In this document: positions 1 through 9,101 of the stretch, piece by piece
Layout of the letters: every line of letters starts with the position of its first letter
Numbering within the stretch: the first letter of the stretch is position 1
From: Oscillospiraceae bacterium
GTDB taxonomy: Bacteria > Bacillota > Clostridia > Oscillospirales > Oscillospiraceae
Length of the DNA stretch: 64,000 nucleotides
Direction: 5' to 3'
Assembly: GCA_017550645.1 (NCBI GenBank)
Contig: JAFZOI010000024.1
Coordinates: 180,273 to 244,272 of the forward strand
Translations under genes and position numbers: made by a program
Notes under the pieces: model-generated
Told to the model about the DNA's origin: nothing
Databases searched by the model: none
Seen by the model: the letters and a program-made list of their open reading frames with translations, nothing else

Positions 1-636
1 CATGTTGACCATGGGTTCTATCGCCAATGTCATTCCCGGCGTCAATCTGACGCCGTGCCCATGTTCGTTTGAGACGAAGTTTGGTACCTCGGGCGGCTCA
101 TGCATCTTTGACCCGACGCCGTGCCCCACGAACTCGCGGACCAGCGAATAGCCGGCTGCCTCCGCGTGCTCCTGGACAGCGCGGGAGATATCGGAGATCC
201 GATACCCCACCCGGGCGAATTTCAGCGCCTCAAAAAAGCTCTCTCTCGTGACCTTGATGAGGCGGAGCGCCTCCGGCGAGCAGTCGCCCACCGCGTACGT
301 CGCCGCGCAGTCCCCGTGGAAGCCGTCTATATAGGCGCCCACGTCTATGCTGACGATGTCGCCGTCCCGTATTATGCGGCCGCCCGGTATCCCGTGGATG
401 ACCGTCTCGTTTATCGAGACGCACACGCTGGCCGGATAGCCGTTATAATGCAGGAAGGAAGGTTTGCCCCCGTTTTGCACGATGAATTCACGCACAGCCC
501 TGTCGATCGATCTGGTCGATATGCCGGGTTTAACCATTGCCCCTGCCAAGGCACGGGCAGCCGCGGTAAGTTTCCCCGCTTTGCGCATCGCTTCGATCTC
601 ACGACCGGTCTTGAGCTGGATCCGGTCGGCACTCAT
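1..636 (-). CDS. map: Methionine aminopeptidase type I (3' end outside window)
   Basis: Removes the initiator methionine from nascent proteins in the cytosol. Translating the minus strand from ATG at 636 gives 212 residues before the window edge, starting MSADRIQLKTGREIEAMRKAG. Family landmarks follow in order: the HGIPGGR substrate loop, the metal-ligand stretch IDVGAYIDGFHGDCAATY, the GHGVGSKMHEPPEVPNF His region and LTPGMTLAIEPM with a ligand Glu. About 40 residues should be missing at the C-terminus. The start overlaps the adk stop (ATGA), so the two are translationally coupled. The secY-adk-map order is the usual Firmicute arrangement. Confidence 0.95.
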   Translation of the reverse strand, partial: MSADRIQLKTGREIEAMRKAGKLTAAARALAGAMVKPGISTRSIDRAVREFIVQNGGKPSFLHYNGYPASVCVSINETVIHGIPGGRIIRDGDIVSIDVGAYIDGFHGDCAATYAVGDCSPEALRLIKVTRESFFEALKFARVGYRISDISRAVQEHAEAAGYSLVREFVGHGVGSKMHEPPEVPNFVSNEHGHGVRLTPGMTLAIEPMVNM

Positions 637-1271
637 TTAAGGGTCTCCAGAGCTTCTTCAAGCTTTTTGGTGATCTCCTCGACGGAGAGCGTGCCGTCTA
701 CCCTGCGCAGGATGCCGCGCTCGGCGTAGAAGGCGATAATGGGCTCGGTCTGCTCGTGATACACCGCAAGGCGCTCACGCACCGTCTCGGGACGGTCGTC
801 GTCGCGGATGACGACCTTCTCGCCGCACTTGTCGCACACGCCCTCTTTCTTGGGCGGGTTGACGGTCAGCGAATAGGTCGCGCCGCAGTTGAGGCAGACG
901 CGGCGGGAGGACATGCGCGCCTCGATCTCCTCATCGGAGATATCCAGCGCGAGGGCCCCGCTTATGCCGACGCCCATCTTCTCCAGCATCTCGGCCTGAT
1001 TGACCGTCCTGGGCATACCGTCCAGAATGACGCCGGAGGCGAATTCTTCGCGGGCCAGGTAGTCCCTGACGACGCCGATTATGACGTCGTCCGGGACCAG
1101 CTTGCCCGAATCCATATACTTTTTGGCTTCAAGGCCGACGGGAAGGCCTTCCTTGATGGCGGCGCGGAGAATATTCCCCGTGGAAAGAGTCGGGATATCG
1201 AGGCGCTGCGCCAGAAGCGCGGCCTGAGTGCCCTTTCCCGCGCCCGGGGGGCCGAGCATGACTATCTTCAT
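633..1271 (-). CDS. adk: Adenylate kinase, zinc-lid type
   Basis: Interconverts ATP + AMP and 2 ADP in the cytosol. The 212-residue product has the P-loop GPPGAGKGT at residues 7-15 and the NMP-binding TGNILR region. The LID carries four cysteines (Cys126, Cys129, Cys146, Cys149), the structural zinc site typical of Gram-positive enzymes. The usual DGFPRT motif reads DGMPRT. It lies between secY (12 nt upstream) and map (4-nt overlap), as in many Firmicutes. Confidence 0.97.
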   Translation of the reverse strand: MKIVMLGPPGAGKGTQAALLAQRLDIPTLSTGNILRAAIKEGLPVGLEAKKYMDSGKLVPDDVIIGVVRDYLAREEFASGVILDGMPRTVNQAEMLEKMGVGISGALALDISDEEIEARMSSRRVCLNCGATYSLTVNPPKKEGVCDKCGEKVVIRDDDRPETVRERLAVYHEQTEPIIAFYAERGILRRVDGTLSVEEITKKLEEALETLK

Positions 1272-1283
1272 ACCGTCTCCTCC

Positions 1284-2567
1284 TTACTCAAGGAATCCCT
1301 TGTAGTGTCTCATGAGCATCTGCGTCTCGAGCGCCTGAACGATCTCGAGGGCGACGCCGACGACTATTATGATCGAGGTGCCGCCGAGCGCTATGCCCGT
1401 CATCTTGGTCACGCTGCTGAATATCAGCGGCAGGATGGCCACGATGCCGAGGTAGATCGCGCCGAAGAGCGTTATCTTATTGAGCACCTTGCGGATAAAG
1501 TCGCTGGTCGGTCTGCCCGGACGGAAGCCGGGGATAAATCCGCCGTTCTTCTTGAGGTTGTTGGCGACCTCGATGGGGTTGAACTGGATCGTCGCATAGA
1601 AGTAGCTGAATCCGAGTATCAACAGGAAGTACAGCACGATATAGATGACCGAAGAGGTATCGATCGCCTTGAGGAAACCGGCCCAGAACGTCCCCTCTGC
1701 AGGCTCTCTGCAGAAGGAAGCGATCGTCGCGGGAAGAGAGGCGATGGCCTGCGCGAAGATGATGGGCATGACGCCGGACATGTTGACCTTCATGGGAAGG
1801 TGCGTGCTCTGGCCGCCGTACATCTTGCGCCCCACGACGCGCTTGGCGTACTGGACGGGGATCCTGCGCTCGGCGTTGGACACGTACACTATCAGGATGA
1901 TGATGGCGAGCGCGCCGACGATGATGCCGATGAAGCCGAGCCAGTGCAGCGAACCGGCCGCCAGGTTGGTGACCATGTTGTATACGCCGCTGGGCAGACG
2001 GGACACGATGCTCGCAAAGAGGATGATCGAGATACCGTTGCCGATGCCGAACTCGGTTATCTGTTCGCCGAGCCACATCAGGAGCGCGGAGCCGGCGCAG
2101 AACGTGACGATGATGACTACCGCTTCCCAAACGCCGGAAGAAGCAAGAAGCTGGTTGCGGCTGATGAGGAAGTAGTATCCGAAGCCCTGGAGAAGGCCGA
2201 TCACGACTGTGGCGTAGCGCGTGATGGAGGCGATCTTCTTGCGGCCCTCCTCGCCGCCCTCCTTGGACATGCGTTCAAGGGCGGGGATGGCGATGGTGAG
2301 CAGCTGGATGATTATCGAGGCGTTGATGTACGGCTGTATCGACAGAGCGAAGATCGTCGCGCTGGAGAACGCGTTGCCGCTCATGACGTTATACAGGCCG
2401 AGCACCGTATTCTGCAGTCTTCCGAAATACTCCTGAAGAGCCGGAACATTGACATAAGGAACGGGTACGGCGTTGCCGATTCTGTAAAGAAGGATGATGA
2501 AGAGCGTGAAGAGGATCTTCTTGCGTAGCTCGTCTATCTTCCAAGCATTGCGAAATACCTGAAACAC
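1284..2567 (-). CDS. secY: Protein translocase subunit SecY
   Basis: Central pore of the Sec translocon in the cytoplasmic membrane. The 427-residue product begins MFQVFRNAWKIDELRKKILFT and carries the conserved GIGNGIS and IPVQYAKRVVGRKMYGG segments and the NPIEVANNLKKNGGFIPG.RPG cytosolic loop, with about ten hydrophobic segments. The start is GTG, directly after the rplO stop, with GGAGGTGA as ribosome binding site inside the end of rplO. SecG is encoded separately at 40142; SecE is not in the window. Confidence 0.97.
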   Translation of the reverse strand: MFQVFRNAWKIDELRKKILFTLFIILLYRIGNAVPVPYVNVPALQEYFGRLQNTVLGLYNVMSGNAFSSATIFALSIQPYINASIIIQLLTIAIPALERMSKEGGEEGRKKIASITRYATVVIGLLQGFGYYFLISRNQLLASSGVWEAVVIIVTFCAGSALLMWLGEQITEFGIGNGISIILFASIVSRLPSGVYNMVTNLAAGSLHWLGFIGIIVGALAIIILIVYVSNAERRIPVQYAKRVVGRKMYGGQSTHLPMKVNMSGVMPIIFAQAIASLPATIASFCREPAEGTFWAGFLKAIDTSSVIYIVLYFLLILGFSYFYATIQFNPIEVANNLKKNGGFIPGFRPGRPTSDFIRKVLNKITLFGAIYLGIVAILPLIFSSVTKMTGIALGGTSIIIVVGVALEIVQALETQMLMRHYKGFLE

Positions 2568-3008
2568 TTATATCACCTCCGCCTTTCCGCCAGCCGCTTC
2601 AATCTTTTCTTTCGCAGCCTCGGAAAAAGCGGATGCGCGCACCGTCAGGTTCTTGGACAGGTCGCCCTGACCGAGGATCTTGACGCCGTACGGGCATTTG
2701 GAGATCACGCCGGAATTGACAAGCAGCTCGGCGTCCACGACCGTGCCGTCCTCGAAGCGGTTGAGGGCGGAAACGTTCAGGGAGGTAAGCGGCTTGGCAA
2801 AGATATTGTTGAAGCCTCTCTTGGGGATGCGCCTGGCGAGGGGCATCTGGCCGCCTTCGAAGCCGACCCTGACGCCGCCGCCGGAACGGGCCTTCTGACC
2901 CTTGTGTCCGCGGCCGCCGGTCTTGCCGTTGCCGGAGCCTATGCCTCTGCCCTTGCGCTTGGTCTCCTTAACGGAGCCGGGGGCGGGAGAAAGTTCGCTC
3001 AGTTTCAT
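2568..3008 (-). CDS. rplO: 50S ribosomal protein L15
   Basis: Late-assembly protein of the large subunit. The 146-residue product starts [22 protein letters not shown] and has the Gly/Arg-rich N-terminal extension [18 protein letters not shown], which binds 23S rRNA, followed by the globular domain ending in a short [18 protein letters not shown] helix. The start shares one base with the rpmD stop (TAATG), and secY follows immediately, as usual in the spc operon. Confidence 0.97.
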   Translation of the reverse strand: MKLSELSPAPGSVKETKRKGRGIGSGNGKTGGRGHKGQKARSGGGVRVGFEGGQMPLARRIPKRGFNNIFAKPLTSLNVSALNRFEDGTVVDAELLVNSGVISKCPYGVKILGQGDLSKNLTVRASAFSEAAKEKIEAAGGKAEVI

Positions 3009-3196
3009 TACTGCGCCTCCACTTCCGTGACCTTGACGAGGTAGCCTATCTGGGCTATCTTTCCTCTGGTCTGTTCGTTATCGGGCTGGATGGTGACGCA
3101 GCCGATCTTCCTCAGACCGAGGGACTCGGCGGTCGCCACGTGCTTTTTGAGTCTTCCGTTCAGGCTCTTGACGAGCTCGATTTTCAGGTTAGCCAT
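3008..3196 (-). CDS. rpmD: 50S ribosomal protein L30
   Basis: Small 62-residue protein of the large subunit. It has the family pattern of a short beta strand ([12 protein letters not shown]), a basic helix ([45 protein letters not shown]). It sits between rpsE and rplO as in other bacterial spc operons, 11 nt after rpsE. Confidence 0.95.
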   Translation of the reverse strand: MANLKIELVKSLNGRLKKHVATAESLGLRKIGCVTIQPDNEQTRGKIAQIGYLVKVTEVEAQ

Positions 3197-3207
3197 TTCC
3201 GAACCTC

Positions 3208-3732
3208 CTAACCCAGTATCTCGGCGGGAGATTTGCCCCTGATCTTGGCGACCTGCTCGACGTTGCGCAGGGAGCGAAGGCCCTGCATCGTCGCGGCGAC
3301 CACGTTATTGGGGTTGTTGGAGCGCAGGCACTTGGTCCTGATGTCCTTGATGCCGGCAGCCTCGGCCACGGCGCGGACTGCGCCGCCGGCGATAACGCCG
3401 GTGCCTTCGGGGGCGGGCTTCATCAGAACGCGGCCGGCGCCGAACTCGCCGATGACCTCGTGGGGGATCGTCGTCCCGGAGAGGGTGATGGTGACGATGT
3501 TCTTCTTGGCGTCCTCAAGGCCCTTGCGGATGGCTTCGGAGACCTCGTTGGCCTTGCCGAGACCGTATCCTACGCGGCCCTTGCCGTCGCCCACGACGCA
3601 AAGCGCCGAGAACTTCATGACGCGGCCGCCCTTGACCGTCTTGGAAACACGGTTGAGAGAGACTACCTTCTCGCTGAACTCGGAGGGCTCCTCTTCACGG
3701 CGTCTGTTGTTTCTGTCGTTGTTGTATGCCAT
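3208..3732 (-). CDS. rpsE: 30S ribosomal protein S5
   Basis: Small-subunit protein involved in decoding accuracy. I place the start at ATG 3732 ([15 protein letters not shown]), preceded by GGAGGAGGCAGAAAA, not at the upstream in-frame ATG, giving 174 residues. The N-terminus is a charged Asn/Arg-rich stretch of about 20 residues before the S5 double-stranded-RNA-binding domain ([24 protein letters not shown]). The C-terminal domain follows, with [20 protein letters not shown] and a [12 protein letters not shown] motif. Confidence 0.96.
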   Translation of the reverse strand: MAYNNDRNNRRREEEPSEFSEKVVSLNRVSKTVKGGRVMKFSALCVVGDGKGRVGYGLGKANEVSEAIRKGLEDAKKNIVTITLSGTTIPHEVIGEFGAGRVLMKPAPEGTGVIAGGAVRAVAEAAGIKDIRTKCLRSNNPNNVVAATMQGLRSLRNVEQVAKIRGKSPAEILG

Positions 3733-3749
3733 TTTTCTGCCTCCTCCGA

Positions 3750-4109
3750 TCAAAACTGCAGTCCGGCTTCGCGGGCGCCGTCGGCCAGAGCCTTGACTCT
3801 GCCCTGATAGACATAGCCGCCGCGGTCGAAGACCACGTTGGTGATGCCCTTATCGAGCGCGCGCTTGGCAACGGTCTCGCCGACCTTCTTGGCCGCGTCG
3901 CAGTTGCCGCCGAAATCCGTGAATTCCTTCTCGACGGTGGAGGCGGAGACGAGCGTCGTCCCGTTCACGTCGTCGATGATCTGAGCGTAGATGTGGTTGA
4001 GGCTGCGGTAGACGTTGAGCCTCGGTCTCTCGGGCGTACCCGAGATCTTGCCCCTTACTCGGGCGTGGCGCCTGCGGCGCGCTTCCTCTGTCTTGGGTCT
4101 GTTTATCAT
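3750..4109 (-). CDS. rplR: 50S ribosomal protein L18
   Basis: Binds 5S rRNA in the central protuberance. The 119-residue product has the basic N-terminus ([17 protein letters not shown]) and the conserved [20 protein letters not shown] segment. The end has the typical [28 protein letters not shown]. Seventeen nt separate it from rpsE and 17 nt from rplF. Confidence 0.96.
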   Translation of the reverse strand: MINRPKTEEARRRRHARVRGKISGTPERPRLNVYRSLNHIYAQIIDDVNGTTLVSASTVEKEFTDFGGNCDAAKKVGETVAKRALDKGITNVVFDRGGYVYQGRVKALADGAREAGLQF

Positions 4110-4126
4110 TGTGGGTACACCTCCTT

Positions 4127-4666
4127 TTACTTACTGCCGGTCTTGCCTTCCTTGTGGCGGACGACTTCATCGGCGTATCTGATTCCCTTGCCCTTGTAAG
4201 GCTCGGGCGGTCTCTTGTTGCGGACGTCGGCGGCAAACTGGCCGACCTTCTGCTTGTCGATGCCGTTGATGACGACTTTGTTGGGGTCGGGCACGTCGAT
4301 CGTTATGCCGGGGACCTCCTCGACGTTGACGAGGTGGGAGAATCCGAGGACCATGACGAGCTTGTTGCCCTCTTTGCTGGCCCTGTAGCCGACGCCGTTG
4401 ATCTGGAGCTCCTTGGAGAAGCCCTGAGTCACGCCGACGACCATGTCGTTGATGAGCGAGCGGGTCAGGCCGTGCAGGCTGCGCTGCTCCTTGGTGTCGT
4501 TCTCGCGGGTAACGTGAAGGACGCCGTTGTCATTCTCGACGCTGATGCAGTCGGGGATCGTGCGCTCAAGCTCGCCCTTGGGGCCCTTGACGAAGATGTG
4601 CTTGCCGTCGATCTTGACTTCGACCTTCTCGGGAACGGTAATGGGGGCTCTTCCTATTCTGGACAT
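4127..4666 (-). CDS. rplF: 50S ribosomal protein L6
   Basis: Large-subunit protein near the factor-binding site. The start is taken at ATG 4666 (MSRIGRAPI), preceded by GGGGAGGTAATGAG, giving 179 residues; the upstream in-frame start would overlap rpsH. The two repeated L6 folds are visible: [22 protein letters not shown] and [21 protein letters not shown]. The C-terminal RNA-binding signature [16 protein letters not shown] is intact. Confidence 0.96.
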   Translation of the reverse strand: MSRIGRAPITVPEKVEVKIDGKHIFVKGPKGELERTIPDCISVENDNGVLHVTRENDTKEQRSLHGLTRSLINDMVVGVTQGFSKELQINGVGYRASKEGNKLVMVLGFSHLVNVEEVPGITIDVPDPNKVVINGIDKQKVGQFAADVRNKRPPEPYKGKGIRYADEVVRHKEGKTGSK

Positions 4667-4680
4667 CTCATTACCTCCCC

Positions 4681-5079
4681 TTACCACACGAACGCAAGGA
4701 CTTCGCCGCCGATATGGAGCTCTCTGGCTTTCTTATCGGTCATGATGCCCTTGGACGTACTCACGATGGCGATACCCAGGCCCTTGAGGACCTTCGGAAG
4801 CTCGTCGGCTCCGGCGTAGACGCGCAGGCCGGGCTTCGAAACGCGGCGGAGACCGGAGATGACCTGCTCCTTGCCGGCGTTGTACTTGAGAGCGACGCGG
4901 ATGACGCCCTGAGTACCGTTGTCGATGATCTGATAGTTCTTGATATAGCCCTCTTCCAGCAGGATCTCGGCAATGGCCTTCTTCATGTTGGAGGCGGGAA
5001 TATCCACGGAGTCATGCTTGGCTGAATTTGCGTTGCGGATCCTGGTGAGCATATCCGCAATGGGATCGGTGATCTGCAT
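4681..5079 (-). CDS. rpsH: 30S ribosomal protein S8
   Basis: Primary 16S rRNA binding protein; in E. coli it also represses the spc operon. The 132-residue product begins [17 protein letters not shown] and ends with the conserved [31 protein letters not shown]. It starts after an unusually long spacer downstream of rpsN. The ribosome binding site AAGGAGG lies about 10 nt upstream of the ATG. Confidence 0.97.
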   Translation of the reverse strand: MQITDPIADMLTRIRNANSAKHDSVDIPASNMKKAIAEILLEEGYIKNYQIIDNGTQGVIRVALKYNAGKEQVISGLRRVSKPGLRVYAGADELPKVLKGLGIAIVSTSKGIMTDKKARELHIGGEVLAFVW

Positions 5080-5211
5080 GTTGGATTTCCTCCTTATTAG
5101 AGTTACCGCTTTCGCGGTTGACGCGGCGAGGTTCCGTCCCGCGGGGCGAGACGGCCTTTCGCCATCGTGCCGTGGATGTTATCGTGAAGCTCGGCCCTTT
5201 CGGGCTTCGCC
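5080..5211 (-). other. Structured 132-nt spacer between rpsN and rpsH
   Basis: Neighbouring genes in this operon are separated by 0-20 nt, but rpsN and rpsH are 132 nt apart. Read on the minus strand, the spacer contains ACCGC-GAAA-GCGGT just before the rpsH ribosome binding site and GCCC-GAAA-GGGC just after the rpsN stop, both perfect stems closed by GNRA-type tetraloops. No open reading frame with a ribosome binding site is apparent. It could be an RNA-processing, stabilising or autoregulatory element; its function is not known. Confidence 0.6.
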
Positions 5212-5397
5212 TTACCAGGACGCCTTCTTGACGCCGGGGATCTGGCCCTTGTAGGCCAGCTCGCGGAAGCAGATACGGCAGATGCCGTAGTCACGCAGAT
5301 AGGCGTGGGGGCGGCCGCAGAGGCTGCAGCGGTTGTAGCGGCGCGAAGAGAACTTCGCGGGGCGCTGCTGCTTGAGGATCATAGATTTCTTAGCCAT
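5212..5397 (-). CDS. rpsN: 30S ribosomal protein S14, zinc-binding type
   Basis: The 61-residue product is the short zinc-ribbon form of S14. It carries two CxxC pairs (CSLC and CRIC) in the pattern [42 protein letters not shown], which is the classic C+ S14 signature. It assembles late in the 30S head. It follows rplE by 13 nt. Confidence 0.97.
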   Translation of the reverse strand: MAKKSMILKQQRPAKFSSRRYNRCSLCGRPHAYLRDYGICRICFRELAYKGQIPGVKKASW

Positions 5398-5410
5398 TTG
5401 TTCCGTCCTC

Positions 5411-5953
5411 CTACATCTGAGTGAAGGGAGCGCCCATGAGGGTCAGAAGCTCCCTGGCTTCCTCGTCGGTCTTCGCGGTCGTGCATATGACGATGTCCAT
5501 ACCGCGGATCTTGTCGATCTTGTCGTAGTCGATCTCGGGGAATATGAGCTGCTCGCGCACGCCCATCGCGTAGTTGCCGCGCCCGTCGAACGAGTTGGGG
5601 TTGATGCCTCTGAAGTCACGCACGCGCGGGAGCGCGATGTTTATGAACCTGTCGAGGAACTCCCACATCTTGTCCTGCCTGAGCGTGACCTTGACGCCGA
5701 CGTTCATGCCCTCGCGGACCTTGAAGTTCGCGACGGACTTCTTCGCCTTGGTGACGACGGCCTTCTGGCCGGAGATCGCGGAGATCTCGTTGACGATGGT
5801 CTCGAGGCCCTTGGCGTTGTCCTTGACATCGCCGCAGCCGACGTTGATGACGATCTTCTCGAGACGGGGGATCTGCATCGGGCTCTTATACTCGAACTTC
5901 TTCATAAGAGCGGGAGCGACTTCATTGATATACTTGTCTTTAAGTCTGGGCAT
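5411..5953 (-). CDS. rplE: 50S ribosomal protein L5
   Basis: Binds 5S rRNA and contacts the P-site tRNA. The 180-residue product begins [20 protein letters not shown] and has the conserved [37 protein letters not shown] and [18 protein letters not shown] blocks. The C-terminus has [27 protein letters not shown]. Standard spc-operon position between rplX and rpsN. Confidence 0.97.
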   Translation of the reverse strand: MPRLKDKYINEVAPALMKKFEYKSPMQIPRLEKIVINVGCGDVKDNAKGLETIVNEISAISGQKAVVTKAKKSVANFKVREGMNVGVKVTLRQDKMWEFLDRFINIALPRVRDFRGINPNSFDGRGNYAMGVREQLIFPEIDYDKIDKIRGMDIVICTTAKTDEEARELLTLMGAPFTQM

Positions 5954-5968
5954 ATCCTTGATCCTCCC

Positions 5969-6277
5969 TTATATCGTCTCGCCGCACTTCTTGCAGACGC
6001 GGACCTTGGATCCGTCTTCAAGAACCTTGACGGCGTGCCTCGTGGGCTTGGAGCACTTCGGGCAGACGCGCATTACCTTGCTGGCATAGATGGGGGTCTC
6101 CATCTTGATTATGCCGCCCTGCTCGCCCTGCTTGCGGGGCTTCTTGTGCTTCTTGGCGACGTTGACGCCCTCGACAATGACCTTGCCCTCGGCGGGCATG
6201 GCGCGGAGCACCTTGCCCTGCTTGCCCTTGTCCTTACCGGAAAGGACGATAACGGTATCATCACTTCTAACGTTCAT
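5969..6277 (-). CDS. rplX: 50S ribosomal protein L24
   Basis: Assembly-initiator protein of the large subunit. The 102-residue product has the KOW motif near its N-terminus (DTVIVLSGKDKGKQGKVLRAM) and GVNVAKKHKKPRKQGEQGGI. A C-terminal CPKC...CKKC pair is seen in many Firmicute L24 proteins and may bind zinc. It lies 15 nt from both neighbours. Confidence 0.96.
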   Translation of the reverse strand: MNVRSDDTVIVLSGKDKGKQGKVLRAMPAEGKVIVEGVNVAKKHKKPRKQGEQGGIIKMETPIYASKVMRVCPKCSKPTRHAVKVLEDGSKVRVCKKCGETI

Positions 6278-6291
6278 TCTCTTGCCCTCCC

Positions 6292-6660
6292 CTATATGAC
6301 TTCGGGAGCCAGAGACAGGATCTTCATATAATCCTTGTCGCGGAGCTCACGCGCAACGGGCCCGAAGATGCGGGTCCCGCGGGGGTTCTTGTCTTCCTTG
6401 ATGAGGACGGCCGCGTTCTCATCGAAACGGACGTAGGTGCCGTCGGCGCGGCGGACGCCCTTGGCGGTGCGGACTATGACCGCGCGGACGACGTCGCCCT
6501 TCTTGACGGTACCGCCGGGAGCGGCCTTGCGCACGGACGCCACGACCACGTCGCCGATGTTGCCGTACTTGCGGCGGGAGCCGCCGAGCACGCGTATCGT
6601 CTTGAGTTCCTTGGCGCCGGTATTGTCGGCGACCTTCAGATAAGTTTCTTCCTGTATCAT
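6292..6660 (-). CDS. rplN: 50S ribosomal protein L14
   Basis: Large-subunit protein at the subunit interface (bridge B8). The 122-residue product starts [19 protein letters not shown] and has the signature [29 protein letters not shown], then ends [19 protein letters not shown]. It lies 12 nt downstream of rpsQ. Confidence 0.97.
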   Translation of the reverse strand: MIQEETYLKVADNTGAKELKTIRVLGGSRRKYGNIGDVVVASVRKAAPGGTVKKGDVVRAVIVRTAKGVRRADGTYVRFDENAAVLIKEDKNPRGTRIFGPVARELRDKDYMKILSLAPEVI

Positions 6661-6672
6661 TTCGGCGCCTCC

Positions 6673-6936
6673 TTACTTTGCCTTTTCAATTATCTCGACC
6701 AGACGCCATCTCTTATCCTTGGAGAGAGGACGGGTCTCCATCACGCGAACGGTATCGCCTACGCCGCACTCGTTGTTCTCGTCGTGGGCCTTGAGCTTAT
6801 AGGTTCTGCGGATGATCTTCTTGTAGAGCGGGTGAGCGACGTGTTCTGCGACGGCGACGACTATCGTCTTGTCCATCTTGTCGGAAACGACCTTGCCGAC
6901 TCTGGTTTTTCTGGATGTGTTCCTGACTTCGTTCAT
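6673..6936 (-). CDS. rpsQ: 30S ribosomal protein S17
   Basis: Primary 16S rRNA-binding protein of OB fold. The 87-residue product has the family features [44 protein letters not shown] and [23 protein letters not shown]. The ATG overlaps the rpmC stop by one base. Confidence 0.96.
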   Translation of the reverse strand: MNEVRNTSRKTRVGKVVSDKMDKTIVVAVAEHVAHPLYKKIIRRTYKLKAHDENNECGVGDTVRVMETRPLSKDKRWRLVEIIEKAK

Positions 6937-7139
6937 CAGTCGTTACCTCCAAGCTCTTTCTCGCGCAGGACGGTCTTGACGCGGGCTATGTTGCGCTTGA
7001 CCTCGGTTATCTTGACCGGGTTGTCGAGCTGGTTCGTCGCATGCTGCATCCTGAGGAAGAAGAGATCCTTCTTGAGCTCGCCGAGCTTCGTATTGAGCTC
7101 GTCTTTGGTCAGGGAGCGAACTTCACTTGCCTTCATCAT
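6936..7139 (-). CDS. rpmC: 50S ribosomal protein L29
   Basis: Small two-helix protein near the peptide exit tunnel, contacting trigger factor and SRP. The 67-residue product starts [19 protein letters not shown] and has [26 protein letters not shown] and a basic [16 protein letters not shown] tail. Two adjacent ATG codons (7139 and 7136) could serve; the GGCGGTG ribosome binding site fits the first. It overlaps the rplP stop. Confidence 0.94.
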   Translation of the reverse strand: MMKASEVRSLTKDELNTKLGELKKDLFFLRMQHATNQLDNPVKITEVKRNIARVKTVLREKELGGND

Positions 7140-7564
7140 TCTTCACCGCCTGTCTCGGTCTCGCGCGCGATCACCTTTGTCTTGCAGGGCAGCTTGTGGC
7201 TGGCAAGACGCATGGCCTCGTGCGCGGCATCGGAGCCGACGCCCGCGATCTCGAAGAGGACGCGGCCGGGCTTTACCACGGCGACCCAGTACTCGGGGGA
7301 GCCTTTACCGGAGCCCATACGGGTCTCGGCGGGCTTCTGAGTTACGGGCTTGTCCGGGAATATCTTTATCCAGACCTGACCGCCGCGCTTGGTGTATCTC
7401 GTCATGGCGATACGGGCGGCCTCGATCTGATTGCTGGTGATCCACGCGGGCTCCAGCGCCACAAGCCCGAATTCGCCGTAGGTGACCTTGTTGCCTCTGG
7501 TGGCGACGCCAGTCATGCGGCCTCTCTGCTGCTTGCGGTATTTAACTCTTTTCGGCAGAAGCAT
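7136..7564 (-). CDS. rplP: 50S ribosomal protein L16
   Basis: Binds near the A-site tRNA in the large subunit. The 142-residue product starts [19 protein letters not shown] and has the signature [24 protein letters not shown] as well as [27 protein letters not shown]. Overlaps both neighbours slightly. Confidence 0.97.
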   Translation of the reverse strand: MLLPKRVKYRKQQRGRMTGVATRGNKVTYGEFGLVALEPAWITSNQIEAARIAMTRYTKRGGQVWIKIFPDKPVTQKPAETRMGSGKGSPEYWVAVVKPGRVLFEIAGVGSDAAHEAMRLASHKLPCKTKVIARETETGGEE

Positions 7565-8463
7565 CAGTTAGCTCCTCCTTCCCTGGGGGCAGTTCCGCCC
7601 TGGGGCCTCGGGGGCCTTGCGCCGCCCTGGGGTCTCGGGCCGTTGTTGTAGCCGCCCTGCGGACGCTGTCCGTATCCGCCGCGGTTGTTGGTGCCGTTGT
7701 TGCCGCTGAACCTGCGGTCGCCGCCGCCCTGACGGTTGCCGTCTCTGCGGTTGCCGTTGCGGTTTCTGCGGTCGTTGTTCCTGCGGTCGTTGGCTCTGTT
7801 CATATCCATGACTCTCGGAGTGGAGCGGAGAGTCTGGCTGAGGACCTCGCCCTTGTATATCCAGACCTTGACGCCGATACGGCCGTAGGTCGTGGCGGCC
7901 TCCGCGAAGCCGTACTCGATGTCGGCGCGGAGGGTCTGGAGGGGGATGGTGCCCTCGTGGTAGTGCTCGCTGCGGGCAATCTCGGCGCCGCCCAGACGGC
8001 CGGACACGTTGACCTTGATGCCGCGCACGCCCATGCGCATGGCGCGCTGCATCGCGTTCTTCATCGCGCGGCGGAAGCTGATGCGCTTCTCGAGCTGCTG
8101 GGCGATGTTCTCGGCGACGAGCTGAGCGTTGGTGTCGGGGGTCTTTATCTCGACGATGGAGAGGGCGACCGGCTTGCCGATCATCTTCTCAAGCGTCAGG
8201 CGGAGCTTCTCGATCTCCTGGCCGCCCTTGCCGATGACGACGCCGGGGCGGGAGCAGTGGATATAGATGCGGACCTTCGCGCTGTCGCGCTCGATCTCGA
8301 TCTTGGGAACGCCCGCGCTGTAAAGGGTCTTCTTGAGATATTCGCGAATCTTGAAATCCTCGGCGATAAGAGCGCCGACTTTTTCGTTTCTGGCGTACCA
8401 GCGGGAATCCCAGTCCTTGATGACGCCGACTCGCAGGCCGTGAGGATTAACTTTCTGTCCCAT
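7564..8463 (-). CDS. rpsC: 30S ribosomal protein S3 with long RG/N/Q-rich C-terminal tail
   Basis: S3 lines the mRNA entry channel. Residues 1-220 are canonical: [15 protein letters not shown], the KH-domain loop GVVIGKGG at 74-81 and the S3 C-domain ending [15 protein letters not shown]. The product is 299 residues, whereas S3 is usually about 210-235. The extra 79 residues (about 221-299) are low complexity: an [15 protein letters not shown] segment, then repeated RPQGG units with Gly, Asn, Pro and Arg. The tail is in frame and ends just before rplP, so it is not a frameshift artefact visible here. Its positive charge suggests RNA contact near the mRNA entry site, which is inference. Confidence 0.96.
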   Translation of the reverse strand: MGQKVNPHGLRVGVIKDWDSRWYARNEKVGALIAEDFKIREYLKKTLYSAGVPKIEIERDSAKVRIYIHCSRPGVVIGKGGQEIEKLRLTLEKMIGKPVALSIVEIKTPDTNAQLVAENIAQQLEKRISFRRAMKNAMQRAMRMGVRGIKVNVSGRLGGAEIARSEHYHEGTIPLQTLRADIEYGFAEAATTYGRIGVKVWIYKGEVLSQTLRSTPRVMDMNRANDRRNNDRRNRNGNRRDGNRQGGGDRRFSGNNGTNNRGGYGQRPQGGYNNGPRPQGGARPPRPQGGTAPREGGAN

Positions 8464-8466
8464 ACC

Positions 8467-8802
8467 TTACTCCTTCTCAGCAACGACGATGGTGATGTGC
8501 GAGGTCCTCTTGAGTATCCTCGAGCTGCTGCCTCTGGCTCTGGCTCTGCCTCTCTTGAGGATCGGGCCGGGGTTGGCGAAGCATTCGCTGACGTAGAGGT
8601 TCTCGGGATCCATCTCGTTATTGTTCTCGGCGTTGGCGACCGCGCTCTTGAGCAGCTTGAGCATGAGCTCGCAGCCGGCCTTCGGAGTGGCCTGCATGAG
8701 CGCCTCGGCAGTACGGGTGTCCTTGCCGCGGATGAGGTCGCAGACTATCTTGACCTTGCGCGGAGAGATGCGCGCATATCTGAGGTGTGCTTTCGCTTCC
8801 AT
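8467..8802 (-). CDS. rplV: 50S ribosomal protein L22
   Basis: Lines the nascent-peptide tunnel. The 111-residue product starts MEAKAHLRYARISPRKVKIVCDLIRGK and contains LKLLKSAVANAENNNEMDPENLYV, then the beta-hairpin loop RGRARARGSSSRILKRTSHITIVV, where macrolide-resistance changes occur in other species. Three nt separate it from rpsC. Confidence 0.97.
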   Translation of the reverse strand: MEAKAHLRYARISPRKVKIVCDLIRGKDTRTAEALMQATPKAGCELMLKLLKSAVANAENNNEMDPENLYVSECFANPGPILKRGRARARGSSSRILKRTSHITIVVAEKE

Positions 8803-8814
8803 GTGACTGCCTCC

Positions 8815-9087
8815 TTACTTACCGGTCTTGCTTCCGGCGTGACCTCTGAAGGTGCGCGTGGGAGCAAACTCGCCCAGTTTGTGGCCGACCATATCCTCGG
8901 TCACATAGACGGGGACGTGACGGCGGCCGTCGTGAACGGCTATCGTGTGGCCGACAAAGGACGGGAATATCGTGGACGCGCGGGACCAGGTCTTGACGAC
9001 CGTCTTGTTGCCGGTCTTATTCATCTCGTCGACGCGCTTCAAAAGCTCGGGAGCCGCGAACGGGCCCTTCTTGATACTTCTGCTCAT
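8815..9087 (-). CDS. rpsS: 30S ribosomal protein S19
   Basis: Head protein of the small subunit. The 90-residue product starts [19 protein letters not shown] and includes the conserved [52 protein letters not shown]. It lies 12 nt upstream of rplV. Confidence 0.97.
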   Translation of the reverse strand: MSRSIKKGPFAAPELLKRVDEMNKTGNKTVVKTWSRASTIFPSFVGHTIAVHDGRRHVPVYVTEDMVGHKLGEFAPTRTFRGHAGSKTGK

Positions 9088-9101
9088 CAGATTTTCCCTC
9101 C

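Noticed and set aside
756..2528. A 590-codon plus-strand frame opposite secY and adk
   Set aside because: Antisense shadow; secY and adk on the other strand are unmistakable.
7564..7803. Tail of rpsC as a separate overlapping gene
   Set aside because: The tail is continuous in frame with S3, has no stop, no ribosome binding site and no separate start context.
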